Source: Reyranella sp. | GTDB taxonomy: Bacteria; Pseudomonadota; Alphaproteobacteria; Reyranellales; Reyranellaceae | DNA length: 64,000 nucleotides | NCBI RefSeq assembly: GCF_017305915.1 | Contig: NZ_JAFKJN010000005.1 | Coordinates: 248,001-312,000, forward strand | Direction: 5' to 3' | Part shown: in pieces, positions 16,040 through 25,132 of the stretch | Layout of the letters: each line of letters begins with the position of its first letter | Numbering within the stretch: position 1 is the stretch's first letter | Translations under genes and position numbers: made by a program | Notes under the pieces: model-generated | Databases searched by the model: none | What the model was told of the DNA's origin: nothing | What the model saw: only the letters and a program-made list of their open reading frames with translations

Positions 16040-16504
16040 TCATTCTCCCTCGTCCAGAAAAGCGGCGAACTTGTCGAAGGCGCCGTTCCAGCCCTCGTTG
16101 TGCCCGTTGAAGTTCGGCAGGTCGATGAACGGACCCTGCACCAGCGTGAGCTCGGTCTTGTCGCCGACCGCGCGGAAGGTCACCTCGACCGTGGTCTCGT
16201 GGCCGCGCGGGCTGGCGAAGCTGTCGTCGCCGTGGTGCGCCCAGGTGAAGACCAGACGCTCGGGCCGCTTGACCTCGCGATAGACGCCGGACTTCGCGAA
16301 GTGCGAGCCGTCCGGCTTGTAGCCGTGCGCGCGCCAGGCGCCGCCCGGGCGAACGTCGAGCTCGCAGCGGTCGAGCCCGAAGCCGGGCGGGCACATCCAC
16401 TGGATGAACTGATCGGGATCGGTCCAGGCGGCGAACACGCGCTCGCGCGGCGCATTGAAGACGCGAACCAGCCGCAGGGTGCGGGTGTCGATGACGGTAT
16501 CCAT
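16040..16504 (-). CDS. SRPBCC (AHSA1-like) domain protein
   Basis: A 154-aa START/Bet v1-like helix-grip protein: LRLVRVFNAPRERVFAAWTDPDQFIQWMCPPG at the front, DVRPGGAWRAHG, and ERLVFTWAHHGDDS in the centre are the hallmarks of the AHSA1 branch found with ArsR-type regulators. ATG 16504 follows AGGAAG by 6 nt; ATG 16519 is a less likely alternative. It is closely related to the protein at 17228-17689, so the operon contains a duplicated SRPBCC gene. A role in binding a hydrophobic ligand is inferred from the fold. Confidence 0.88.
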   Translation of the reverse strand: MDTVIDTRTLRLVRVFNAPRERVFAAWTDPDQFIQWMCPPGFGLDRCELDVRPGGAWRAHGYKPDGSHFAKSGVYREVKRPERLVFTWAHHGDDSFASPRGHETTVEVTFRAVGDKTELTLVQGPFIDLPNFNGHNEGWNGAFDKFAAFLDEGE

Positions 16505-16538
16505 GCTGAGCTTCCTCATTCGGACCTGGGGTTCGGGC

Positions 16539-17231
16539 CTAGTACTTGTCGTGGCGGCGGACCCAGGCCATCGAGAAGGACAGGCCTTCCTCGTCGCGGC
16601 CCTTGGACGTGATGTCGAGCAGCTGATAGGTGCCGTTCAACATGTCGAGCCCGCGGGCGTAAGTCGAATAGGTGCGATAGATCGCGCCGTCGTCGCCGCG
16701 CCGCAAGGCGCTGAGGCCGGGCGTCTCCTGGCCGTACGGCTTGATCGTGCCGAAGTTATAGACCGGCTCCTTCGGCTCGCCCGGGAACGACACGGCGAAG
16801 TCGAAGTTGAAGTCGTTGTTGAGCGACGACACCCAGCGCAGGTTCCAGCCCATGCGCTTGCGATAGGCCTCGAGCCGGTCGATCGGCCCGCGCGACACCA
16901 GCACGAAGGCGGTGTCGCGATGCGCCAGGTGCACGTCGATGCCGTTGAAGTTGTCGGTCCAGAACGAGCAGCTCGGGCAGCCCTCGTTCCAGTCGGAGCC
17001 GAACATGAAGTGCTGCACGATCAGTTGGCCCTTGCCGTCGAACAGGTCGGCAAGCGTCACCTGGCCCTCGGGCGCGTCGAAGACATAGTCCTTCTCGACT
17101 TTCACCCAGGGCAGCGCGCGGCGCTCCTGGGCGAGCTCCTCGCGCTGCTGGGTGAACGCCTTCTCCTTCGCCAGAAGCGCCTTGCGCGCCTCGAGCCATT
17201 CCGCTTGGGAAACAATGCGATGCGCGGTCAT
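16539..17231 (-). CDS. DUF899 family thioredoxin-like protein
   Basis: A 230-aa protein of the DUF899 family, which has a thioredoxin-like fold. Visible landmarks are IVSQAEWLEARKALLAKEKAFT, LPWVKVEKDYVFD, LIVQHFMFGSDWNEGCPSCSFWTD (a conserved CPSC pair in the place of a thioredoxin CxxC) and YRTYSTYARGLD. Redox activity is plausible but not demonstrated for this branch. ATG 17231 overlaps the upstream SRPBCC stop as ATGA. Confidence 0.88.
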   Translation of the reverse strand: MTAHRIVSQAEWLEARKALLAKEKAFTQQREELAQERRALPWVKVEKDYVFDAPEGQVTLADLFDGKGQLIVQHFMFGSDWNEGCPSCSFWTDNFNGIDVHLAHRDTAFVLVSRGPIDRLEAYRKRMGWNLRWVSSLNNDFNFDFAVSFPGEPKEPVYNFGTIKPYGQETPGLSALRRGDDGAIYRTYSTYARGLDMLNGTYQLLDITSKGRDEEGLSFSMAWVRRHDKY

Positions 17232-17689
17232 GCAGTCCTCCGCAGGTAGGGTTCGAGCTTGTCGAGCGAGCCGGTCCAGCCCTCGAAGTGGGCGTTGCAG
17301 CTCGGCGTGTCGGCGAACGGGCCGTGGATCAGGGTGAGCTCGGTCTTGTCGCCCAGCGCGCGCAGCTCCAGGTGCACCGTCGTCTCGTGGCCGCGCGGGC
17401 TCGCCTTGTCGTCGGTCGCGTGATGCGCCCAGGTGAAGACCAGGCGCTCGGGCCGCTTGACCTCGACATACCTGCCCGAGGTCACGAAGTTGCGCGACGC
17501 GTTGCGGCCGCGCAGATGCCAGGCGCCGCCCGGGCGCACGTCGAGCTTCACCTCGTCGACATGGACGTTGGGCGGACACATCCACTGGATGAAGTTGTCC
17601 TCCACGACCCAGGCGTCGAAGACGCGTTCGCGCGGCGCGTTGAACACGCGCACGATCCGCAGGGTCTTGTCGTCAAGAGCGGCGGCCAC
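17228..17689 (-). CDS. SRPBCC (AHSA1-like) domain protein
   Basis: A 153-aa paralogue of the protein at 16040-16504 with the same RVFNAPRERVFDAW, FIQWMCPP, DVRPGGAWHLRG and PERLVFTWAHH blocks. It starts at GTG 17689, inside the last codons of the ArsR gene (17-nt overlap), which signals tight translational coupling. ArsR-SRPBCC pairs are a recurrent arrangement in which the SRPBCC protein is thought to handle a hydrophobic or stress-related ligand. Confidence 0.88.
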   Translation of the reverse strand: MAAALDDKTLRIVRVFNAPRERVFDAWVVEDNFIQWMCPPNVHVDEVKLDVRPGGAWHLRGRNASRNFVTSGRYVEVKRPERLVFTWAHHATDDKASPRGHETTVHLELRALGDKTELTLIHGPFADTPSCNAHFEGWTGSLDKLEPYLRRTA

Positions 17690-18056
17690 GGCGTTTCTCC
17701 CTGGTCGATTTCGGGGCGTTTGGTTTCGGGGCGTCCGGCTTCGGCGCGGTGCGCGACAGGAAAGCGTCGAGCCGGTCGAACGATTCCTCCCAGAAGCGGC
17801 GATAGAACTCGATCCAGTCGGCGGCGGCGCGCAGGCCCTCGCCGCGTATCGCGCAGCGGCGCCATTGCGCCTCGGTGCTGCGCTCGATCAGGCCGGCCGC
17901 GGTCAGTACCTTCAGGTGCCGCGACACCGCCGGCAGCGACATCTCGAACGGCTCCGCCAGCTCGCCCACCGTCGCCTCGCCGTCGGCAAGGCGGGCCAGG
18001 ATGGCGCGGCGGGTCGGATCGGCCAGTGCCGAGAAGGTCTGGGAGAGCGCATCCAT
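17673..18056 (-). CDS. ArsR-family transcriptional regulator
   Basis: A 127-aa winged-helix repressor: FSALADPTRRAILARLADGEATVGELAE, then the recognition helix MSLPAVSRHLKVLTAAGLIERS. It lacks the ELCVCDL metal box of arsenic sensors, so it belongs to the metal-independent ArsR branch. The C-terminal tail is proline/lysine-rich and probably disordered. ATG 18056 (MDALSQTF) abuts a perfect palindrome (18056-18077); TTG 18065 is an alternative. Likely autoregulates the whole 18056-15417 operon. Confidence 0.93.
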   Translation of the reverse strand: MDALSQTFSALADPTRRAILARLADGEATVGELAEPFEMSLPAVSRHLKVLTAAGLIERSTEAQWRRCAIRGEGLRAAADWIEFYRRFWEESFDRLDAFLSRTAPKPDAPKPNAPKSTREKRRGRRS

Positions 18057-18077
18057 ATTTAACAAGTTAGTTAAATA
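18056..18077. promoter_or_regulatory. ArsR operator palindrome
   Basis: TATTTAAC-aagtta-GTTAAATA is a perfect 8-bp inverted repeat with a 6-nt spacer, immediately upstream of the ArsR start. Its AT content stands out from the GC-rich surroundings, and its size suits a dimeric ArsR repressor. Also near the divergent thioesterase gene's promoter. Confidence 0.75.
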
Positions 18078-18136
18078 CAGAAGAGAGTCAAGGGCTCATT
18101 ACCTGCGCGGTATTGCCGGCCGCCGCGGGGAAATCT

Positions 18137-18928
18137 ATGAGGGCGCCCCTGATGGAAGCGATCTACCGCGTCGACGGCGAGTCAGTCGAAACCAGCGCCT
18201 TCGCCGGCGGCCCGTGGGATCCCAAGCTGCAACACGGTGCCGCGCCCTCGTCGCTGATCTGCTGGGCCGTCGAGCGCCTGCCCGCGCCCGTGCCGATGCG
18301 CGTCGCGCGGCTCACCGTCGACCTGATGCGGCCGGTGCCGGTGGCGCCGCTCTCGCTCGACGTCAAGGTGCTGCGCGAGGGCAAGAAAATCCAGCTCGCC
18401 GAGGTGCGCCTGCTGGCGAACGGCACGGAGGTCGTGCGCGCGACGGCGCTGCGCATCCGCCGCGCGGAGCGCGCGCTGCCGAGCACGGCCTCGACGCCGC
18501 CGCACGACATGCGCGCGCCCGAGATGCTGCGCGATCCGAAGACCCTCGGCATGGCCCACACGCCGTTCCTGAGCGGCATCTCGATGCGCATCGCGCGCGG
18601 CTCCTTCCACCTGCCCGGCTCGGCGGCGGTGTGGTATCGCGCCGAGCGGCCGATCGTCGAAGCCGCGCCGATTTCGCCGCTGATGCGCGCGGCGATCGCC
18701 GCCGATTTCTGCAACGGCACCTCGGCGGTGCTCGACTTCCGCGCCTGGACGTTCATCAACGGCGACCTGACCCTCAGCCTCGCTCGCGAACCGGTCGGCG
18801 ACTGGATCCTGCTCGACGCCGAGACCTGGGCCGGCCCCGATTCGATCGGCATCGCTGCGGCGCGGCTGGCCGACCGCGACGGCTATTTCGGCCGCGCCGT
18901 GCAGAGCGTCCTGTTCGAGAGGCGCTAA
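18137..18928 (+). CDS. Acyl-CoA thioesterase family protein (double hotdog, TesB-like)
   Basis: A 263-aa protein built of two hotdog modules. The first includes FAGGPWDPKLQHGAAPSSLICWAVERL and RVARLTVDLMRPVPVAPLSLDVKVLREGKKIQLAEVRL; the second ends with GDWILLDAETWAGPDSIGIAAARLADRDGYFGRAVQSVL, the usual TesB-like C-terminus. It would hydrolyse acyl-CoA thioesters. ATG 18137 follows GGGGAA; TTG 18113 is unlikely. It is divergent from the ArsR operon. Confidence 0.85.
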   Translation: MRAPLMEAIYRVDGESVETSAFAGGPWDPKLQHGAAPSSLICWAVERLPAPVPMRVARLTVDLMRPVPVAPLSLDVKVLREGKKIQLAEVRLLANGTEVVRATALRIRRAERALPSTASTPPHDMRAPEMLRDPKTLGMAHTPFLSGISMRIARGSFHLPGSAAVWYRAERPIVEAAPISPLMRAAIAADFCNGTSAVLDFRAWTFINGDLTLSLAREPVGDWILLDAETWAGPDSIGIAAARLADRDGYFGRAVQSVLFERR

Positions 18929-18959
18929 GAGCGGAAAACTAATTGCAGTCTCTCGTCCG

Positions 18960-19010
18960 GCGCGTCCGGGGCGTCCGGACGCGTCCGGCCTGGGGGGTGG
19001 CGCCGGATTC
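18960..19010. repeat. Short CGTCCGG-rich direct repeats
   Basis: The gap between the thioesterase and cysS genes contains three close copies of GCGTCCGG within about 35 nt, and further CCGGA words downstream. It is low-complexity sequence; no coding or RNA feature is evident. Confidence 0.45.
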
Positions 19011-19092
19011 CCGGATTCTCGAGAAAACCCTTATGAATGGACATCGGAGCTGTCCGGCCGCCACCGGATTGCGGGCCGGACGCGGCCGCCGG

Positions 19093-20436
<1,344 letters not shown>

Positions 20437-20591
20437 CGTCCCTTACTCCCGATTGCAGACGTGAACGATGGCTGACCGGCCCGGAACGGGCGTCAGGCCT
20501 CGAAACATCGCGGGAGGAAGACGAACGACATGCGGCCTCTTTATACGAAGCGTTTGTGCCGCGCAAACCATGGCGTGCAGAATCTTCTGCT

Positions 20592-21905
20592 TCAGGCCGG
20601 CTGCCCGCGCAGCCGCGCCGCGGCCCGCGCCCGGCCGATCAGCGGCAGCAGCTTGGCCATCTCCGGCCCCGTCTCCTGCGCCGTCAGCGCCAGCCTGAGC
20701 GGATGGAACAGCGCCCGGCCCTTGCGGCCGAGGCCTGACGTCCACTGCTTCCAGGTCGTATCGTCCCACGGCTCGGCCGGCAGCTTGTCCGCCGCTTCGG
20801 CAAGGAACGGTCCATCCTCGACCACCGGCGCGATCGGCCCCGAGACGACCTGCTTCCAGAGGGCGATATCGTCGAGCGTCGAGAGGTTGCCGCGCACGGC
20901 GAGCCACAGCGGCTCAGTCACGTCGGACGGCAGGCGGTCGCGCACGGTTGCGTACGGCATCGCGTGCAAGGTGCGGGCACTGAGATGCGCCAGCTCCTCT
21001 TCGGAGAAGCGCGCTGCGGCGCGGCCGACGCGGGCGAAGTCGACCGACGCGATCAGCGGCTCGAGCGACGTCACCGGCTCGACCGGGTCGGCGGTGCCGA
21101 GCCGCGCCAGCAACGCCGAGATCGCAAGCGGCTCGACGCCGCGCTCGCGCAGGTCGGCGATCGACAAGGAACCCATGCGCTTGCTCAAGCCGCCGCCGGC
21201 TGCATCGACCAGCAGCGGCAGGTGGGCGAAGGTCGGCAGCGGTCCGCCGAGCGCCTCGAACATCTGGATCTGCGCGCCGGTGTTGGTGACGTGGTCCTCG
21301 CCACGGATCACATGCGTGATGGCGAAGGCGATGTCGTCGACCACCGAGGTGAAGCTGTAGAGGTACGAGCCGTCGGCACGCACCAGCACCGGGTCGCTCT
21401 GGCTCGCCTCGTCGACATGCTGCCGTCCGCGCACCAGGTCGTCCCATCTCACCTCGGTCGCCTCGAGCCTGAAGCGCCAATGCGGCTTGCGGCCCTCCGC
21501 TTCGAGCGCCCGGCGCGCAGCCTCGTCGAGCCTGAGCGCGGCGCGGTCGTAGACCGGCGGGCGGCCCTGCGCCAGCAGGCGGCGGCGCTTGAACTCCAGC
21601 TCCTCCGGCGTCTCGTAGCAGGGATAGAGCCGGCCCGAGGCGATCAGGGCATCGCGCGCCCGGTCGTAGTGGGCCAGCCGGTCGGACTGCCGCTCCTTGG
21701 TATCCCAGCCGAGCCCCAGCCAGCCGAGGTCGCACTCGATCGCGGCCTCGAACTCGGCCTTGCTGCGGGCGCGGTCGGTGTCGTCCAGGCGCAGGATGAA
21801 TTTGCCGCCATGCCGCCGTGCAAATAGCCAGTTGAACAGGGCGGCGCGGATGTTTCCGACATGCAGCAGGCCGGTGGGACTCGGCGCGAAACGGACAACA
21901 GCCAT
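20592..21905 (-). CDS. gltX: Glutamyl-tRNA synthetase, SKRMG-type
   Basis: Class I synthetase joining glutamate to tRNA-Glu (and, in many alphaproteobacteria, to tRNA-Gln). The 437-aa protein has HVGN at residues 15-18 ([21 protein letters not shown]), the [12 protein letters not shown] segment and SKRMG at 241-245 in place of the common SKRHG. It has a helical anticodon-binding domain, which separates it from the short GluQ-RS proteins. Alphaproteobacteria often carry two GluRS genes; the motif suggests this may be the second type, but one window cannot show that. Confidence 0.93.
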   Translation of the reverse strand: MAVVRFAPSPTGLLHVGNIRAALFNWLFARRHGGKFILRLDDTDRARSKAEFEAAIECDLGWLGLGWDTKERQSDRLAHYDRARDALIASGRLYPCYETPEELEFKRRRLLAQGRPPVYDRAALRLDEAARRALEAEGRKPHWRFRLEATEVRWDDLVRGRQHVDEASQSDPVLVRADGSYLYSFTSVVDDIAFAITHVIRGEDHVTNTGAQIQMFEALGGPLPTFAHLPLLVDAAGGGLSKRMGSLSIADLRERGVEPLAISALLARLGTADPVEPVTSLEPLIASVDFARVGRAAARFSEEELAHLSARTLHAMPYATVRDRLPSDVTEPLWLAVRGNLSTLDDIALWKQVVSGPIAPVVEDGPFLAEAADKLPAEPWDDTTWKQWTSGLGRKGRALFHPLRLALTAQETGPEMAKLLPLIGRARAAARLRGQPA

Positions 21906-22010
21906 CGACGGGTCTTGTGACGATGGCGCATTGGCGGGTCAAGGGAGCTTCGTCTAAGGAGGGGCAACGGCGCCCAAGGGGGCCGATGGTGTGTAGCGTG
22001 GAGTAGCAGA

Positions 22011-22985
22011 ATGAAGCGTCGTCATCTTCTGGTTGCCGGCCTGGGCGCGCTGGCAGCCCCCGCGATCGTTCGCGCCGAGGCCAAATACCCCGACCGTCCG
22101 ATCCGCCTGGTGATCCCCTTCGCGCCGGCCGGCCCGACCGACATCATCGGCCGCAAGGTCGCCGAGAAGATGTCGGGCCTGACGGGCCAGACCTGGGTGG
22201 TCGACAACAAGGCCGGCGCCGCCGGGTCGATCGGCGCCGTCGAGGTCAAGAACGCCAAGCCGGACGGCTACACGCTGCTGCTCGCGACCTCCTCTACCCA
22301 TGCGATCAACCCGACCGCTTACGCCAAGCCGCTCTACGACGCGGTCAAGGACTTCACGCCGATCTCCTCGATCTGCGTCAATCCGGCGGTGCTGGCGGCG
22401 CGGATGGACATGCCGGACACCGTTATGGGCCTGGTCGACGTGATGAAGAAGAACCCGGGCAAGTATTCCTACGGCTCGTCGGGCACCGGCGGCATCTTCC
22501 ATCTCACCGGCGAGTACTTCAAACGCGAGGTCGGCGGCATGGATGTCGAGCACATCCCCTACAAGGGGTCGGCGCCCGCCCTGAACGACATGATGTCGGG
22601 CCAGCTCGCCTGGATGTTCGACACCTTCGCCACCATGCTGCCGCTGCATCGGACCGGCAAGATCCGCATCCTGGGCTATGCCTACCCCTCGCGCGCGCCG
22701 ATCGCGCCGGATGTCCCGACCATGATCGAGGCCGGCGTGAAGGGCTACGAGGCCTACACCTTCAACCTGATCCTCGGCCCTGCCAACATGCCGAAGCCGC
22801 TCGTCGACACGGTCGATCAAGCCTCGCGCAAGCTGATGGCCGACCCGGAGATGGTGAAGTTCCTGAACGACGTCGCGGCGGCGCCGACGCCCGACACCAG
22901 CCCCGAGCTCACCGCGAAGTTCATCAAGGACGAGATCGCCAAGTGGGCACCGGTCATCAAGGCGGCCGGCGTCCGGGTCGAGTAA
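22011..22985 (+). CDS. Bug-family solute-binding protein, first tandem copy
   Basis: A 324-aa TctC-like periplasmic receptor: signal KRRHLLVAGLGALAAPAIVRA, then PIRLVIPFAPAGPTDIIGRK, DNKAGAAGSIGAVEV, KPDGYTLLL and PDVPTMIEAGVKGYEAYTF. The adjacent gene at 23111 is a close paralogue with long identical blocks, and similarity also covers part of the upstream leader, so this is a recent tandem duplication. The copies differ in the central ligand-lobe segments (for example GTGGIFHLTGEY versus GNGSILHLATEY). No transporter membrane genes accompany the pair. Confidence 0.93.
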   Translation: MKRRHLLVAGLGALAAPAIVRAEAKYPDRPIRLVIPFAPAGPTDIIGRKVAEKMSGLTGQTWVVDNKAGAAGSIGAVEVKNAKPDGYTLLLATSSTHAINPTAYAKPLYDAVKDFTPISSICVNPAVLAARMDMPDTVMGLVDVMKKNPGKYSYGSSGTGGIFHLTGEYFKREVGGMDVEHIPYKGSAPALNDMMSGQLAWMFDTFATMLPLHRTGKIRILGYAYPSRAPIAPDVPTMIEAGVKGYEAYTFNLILGPANMPKPLVDTVDQASRKLMADPEMVKFLNDVAAAPTPDTSPELTAKFIKDEIAKWAPVIKAAGVRVE

Positions 22986-23110
22986 CCGGATCGGCGAGGC
23001 CGCCCCGGCGCTATGGCGTGGCCGTGGCGACCTCGTCTAAGGTCTGCACCGGGAGTGAAACGGCGCCCGCCGATGCGGCGCTCTTGGTGTGACCCACGGG
23101 AGATAAGTCA

Positions 23111-24085
23111 ATGAAACGTCGAGATCTTTTGGTTGCGAGCCTGGGTACATTGGCAGCCCCATCGATCGTCCGCGCCCAGGCCAAGTACCCCGAGAAGACC
23201 ATCCGCCTGGTCGTGCCCTTCGCGCCGGCCGGCCCGACCGACATCATCGGCCGCAAGGTCGCCGAGAAGATGACCGGCCTGCTCGGCCAGACCATGATCG
23301 TCGACAACAAGGCCGGTGCCGCGGGCTCGATCGGCGCGGTCGAGGTCAAGAACGCCAAGGCCGACGGCTACACGCTGCTGTTCGCGCCGTCCTCGACCCA
23401 CGCGGTCAACCCGACCGCCTTCGTCCATCCCGCCTACGACGCGGTGAAGGACTTCACGCCGATCTCCTCGATCTGCGTCAACCCGCTGGTGCTGGTCACC
23501 CATCCGTCGATGCCCGATTCGGTGATGGGCCTGGTCGACCTGATGAAGAAGAACCCGGGCAAGTACTCCTACGCCTCGTCGGGCAACGGTTCGATCCTCC
23601 ATCTCGCCACCGAGTACTTCAAGCGCGAGGTCGGCGGCATCGACGTCGTGCACGTGCCGTACAAGGGCTCGGGACCGGCGCTACAGGACGTGATGTCCGA
23701 CAACGTCGCCTGGATGTTCGAGACCTTCAGCACCACGCTGCAGCAGCATCGCGCCGGCAAGCTGCGCATCCTCGCCTACGCCCACGCCAAGCGCGCACCG
23801 ATCGCGCCCGAGATCCCGACCATGATCGAGGCCGGCGTGAAAGGCTACGAGGCCTATACCTTCAACCTGGTCCTGGGTCCCGCGAACACGCCGCAGCCGG
23901 TGGTCGACGTGCTCGACAAGGCGTCGCGCACGCTGATGAAGGATCCCGACATGATCAAGTTCCTGGAGGATATTGCCGCGGTGCCGGCGACCGACACCTC
24001 GCCCGAGCGCACCGCCAAGTTCATCAAGGACGAGATCGCCAAGTGGGCGCCAGTCATCAAGGCCGCCGGCGTCAGGATCGAGTAG
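23111..24085 (+). CDS. Bug-family solute-binding protein, second tandem copy
   Basis: A 324-aa paralogue of the preceding gene, equal in length, with signal peptide KRRDLLVASLGTLAAPSIVRA. It shares FAPAGPTDIIGRKVAEKM, DNKAGAAGSIGAVEVKNAK and FIKDEIAKWAPVIKAAGVR with its neighbour. A GGGAGATAA ribosome-binding site precedes ATG 23111. The 125-nt gap between the copies repeats the leader word TCGTCTAAGG (23033-23042; compare 21951-21960). Differences cluster in the mid-region, consistent with diverging ligand preference. Confidence 0.93.
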   Translation: MKRRDLLVASLGTLAAPSIVRAQAKYPEKTIRLVVPFAPAGPTDIIGRKVAEKMTGLLGQTMIVDNKAGAAGSIGAVEVKNAKADGYTLLFAPSSTHAVNPTAFVHPAYDAVKDFTPISSICVNPLVLVTHPSMPDSVMGLVDLMKKNPGKYSYASSGNGSILHLATEYFKREVGGIDVVHVPYKGSGPALQDVMSDNVAWMFETFSTTLQQHRAGKLRILAYAHAKRAPIAPEIPTMIEAGVKGYEAYTFNLVLGPANTPQPVVDVLDKASRTLMKDPDMIKFLEDIAAVPATDTSPERTAKFIKDEIAKWAPVIKAAGVRIE

Positions 24086-24088
24086 CGG

Positions 24089-24526
24089 CTACCGCGACGG
24101 CGCGAGCGGCACAGGCTGACCGCTTGCCGGCGGCATCATCGGAGCCGTCGGCTCGACGCCGGGGGTGATGGTGGCGCTGCCCGGCCCGTAGCCCGCGCCG
24201 GTGTTGGCGCCCTCGCTCGGCACCATCACGTTGCCCGGCGCGTTGGCGCCGCGGCTGCTGATGTAGTAGCCGGCCATGGCGTTGGAGCTCTCGCCCGAGG
24301 TCTTGGTCTGCACGTCGACCTCGCCGATGCGCCGGCCCTGCTTGTCCAGGCGGTAGCCCTGGGCGTCGAGCCTCATGTCCTCGTTGTCCAGCACCGCGCC
24401 GTCCGCTTCCTTGCGGTACGGCGCCGGATACGGGATCGTCTTGTAGTCAGGCACAGGGAGATTGCAGGCGCCCAGGCTGACGCCGCTCAGCAGCAGCGCG
24501 GCAACGACACGAACAGACGCCATCAA
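24089..24526 (-). CDS. Putative lipoprotein with RLDxQG motif
   Basis: A 145-aa predicted lipoprotein: signal VRVVAALLLSGVSLGAC with cysteine as the likely lipidation site. The mature part contains MRLDAQGYRLDKQGRRIGEV, resembling the C-terminal motif of the lipoprotein at 24547-25056, then a glycine/proline-rich tail. No named family recognised. The start could be either of two adjacent ATGs (24526 or 24523). Converges with the Bug gene, 3 nt away. Confidence 0.75.
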   Translation of the reverse strand: MMASVRVVAALLLSGVSLGACNLPVPDYKTIPYPAPYRKEADGAVLDNEDMRLDAQGYRLDKQGRRIGEVDVQTKTSGESSNAMAGYYISSRGANAPGNVMVPSEGANTGAGYGPGSATITPGVEPTAPMMPPASGQPVPLAPSR

Positions 24527-24546
24527 ACTCCCCCATGGCCAGAACT

Positions 24547-25056
24547 CTAGGGCTGGGTCGACGCCGGGCTGATGATGTTGCCCCGCGCGTCGAGCCGGTT
24601 GCCCTGGCCATCATAGCGGAAACCATACTCATCCCTAAAGGCCTGAACGCCGGCCGGGGGCGGCGGCGGGACCGGCGGGGCGGCGACCTGCGCCGGGACA
24701 TAGACCGCCGCCTGGTCGGCCCGTATGCGGCGGGCATCCATCTCACGACCGACGCAGCGGTTGAAGTACGGTGAGCCCGGCTCCAGGCCGTAGGAGGCGC
24801 AGGCATCTCGTGCATCGGCCTCGGCGGTGATCACCGCCACCCGGCCGCGGACACGAGCCGCTTCCGCGCGCTCGACGCAGCGATTGTAGGCGATGGTGCC
24901 CGGCACGAAGCCGTAGTCGACGCAGGCCTGGCCGGCGGGCGACGCGACGACGATCGGGCCGGGGGCCGTCGGGATCTGGGCGGTGGTGGTCGAACTGTAG
25001 GAACAGGCGCCGGCCGCAAGGCCGAGGGCCACGACAGCGAAAGCGGTGCGAACCAT
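24547..25056 (-). CDS. Putative lipoprotein with duplicated Cys-bearing motif
   Basis: A 169-aa predicted lipoprotein (signal VRTAFAVVALGLAAGAC). Two internal copies of a motif are clear: ACVDYGFVPGTIAYNRCVER and ACASYGLEPGSPYFNRCVGR, each with a cysteine pair 15 residues apart and each followed by a basic alanine-rich stretch. The C-terminus, YGFRYDGQGNRLDARGNII, matches the motif in the neighbouring lipoprotein. ATG 25056 places the lipobox correctly; ATG 25092 does not. Function unknown; envelope location predicted. Confidence 0.78.
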   Translation of the reverse strand: MVRTAFAVVALGLAAGACSYSSTTTAQIPTAPGPIVVASPAGQACVDYGFVPGTIAYNRCVERAEAARVRGRVAVITAEADARDACASYGLEPGSPYFNRCVGREMDARRIRADQAAVYVPAQVAAPPVPPPPPAGVQAFRDEYGFRYDGQGNRLDARGNIISPASTQP

Positions 25057-25132
25057 GGGGGCGCTCCTTCTGGAAAAGGCCTGACGCGGCAACGCGAAAG
25101 GCCCCGGCAGGTTCCGGCGCCCCGGGGTGCAG

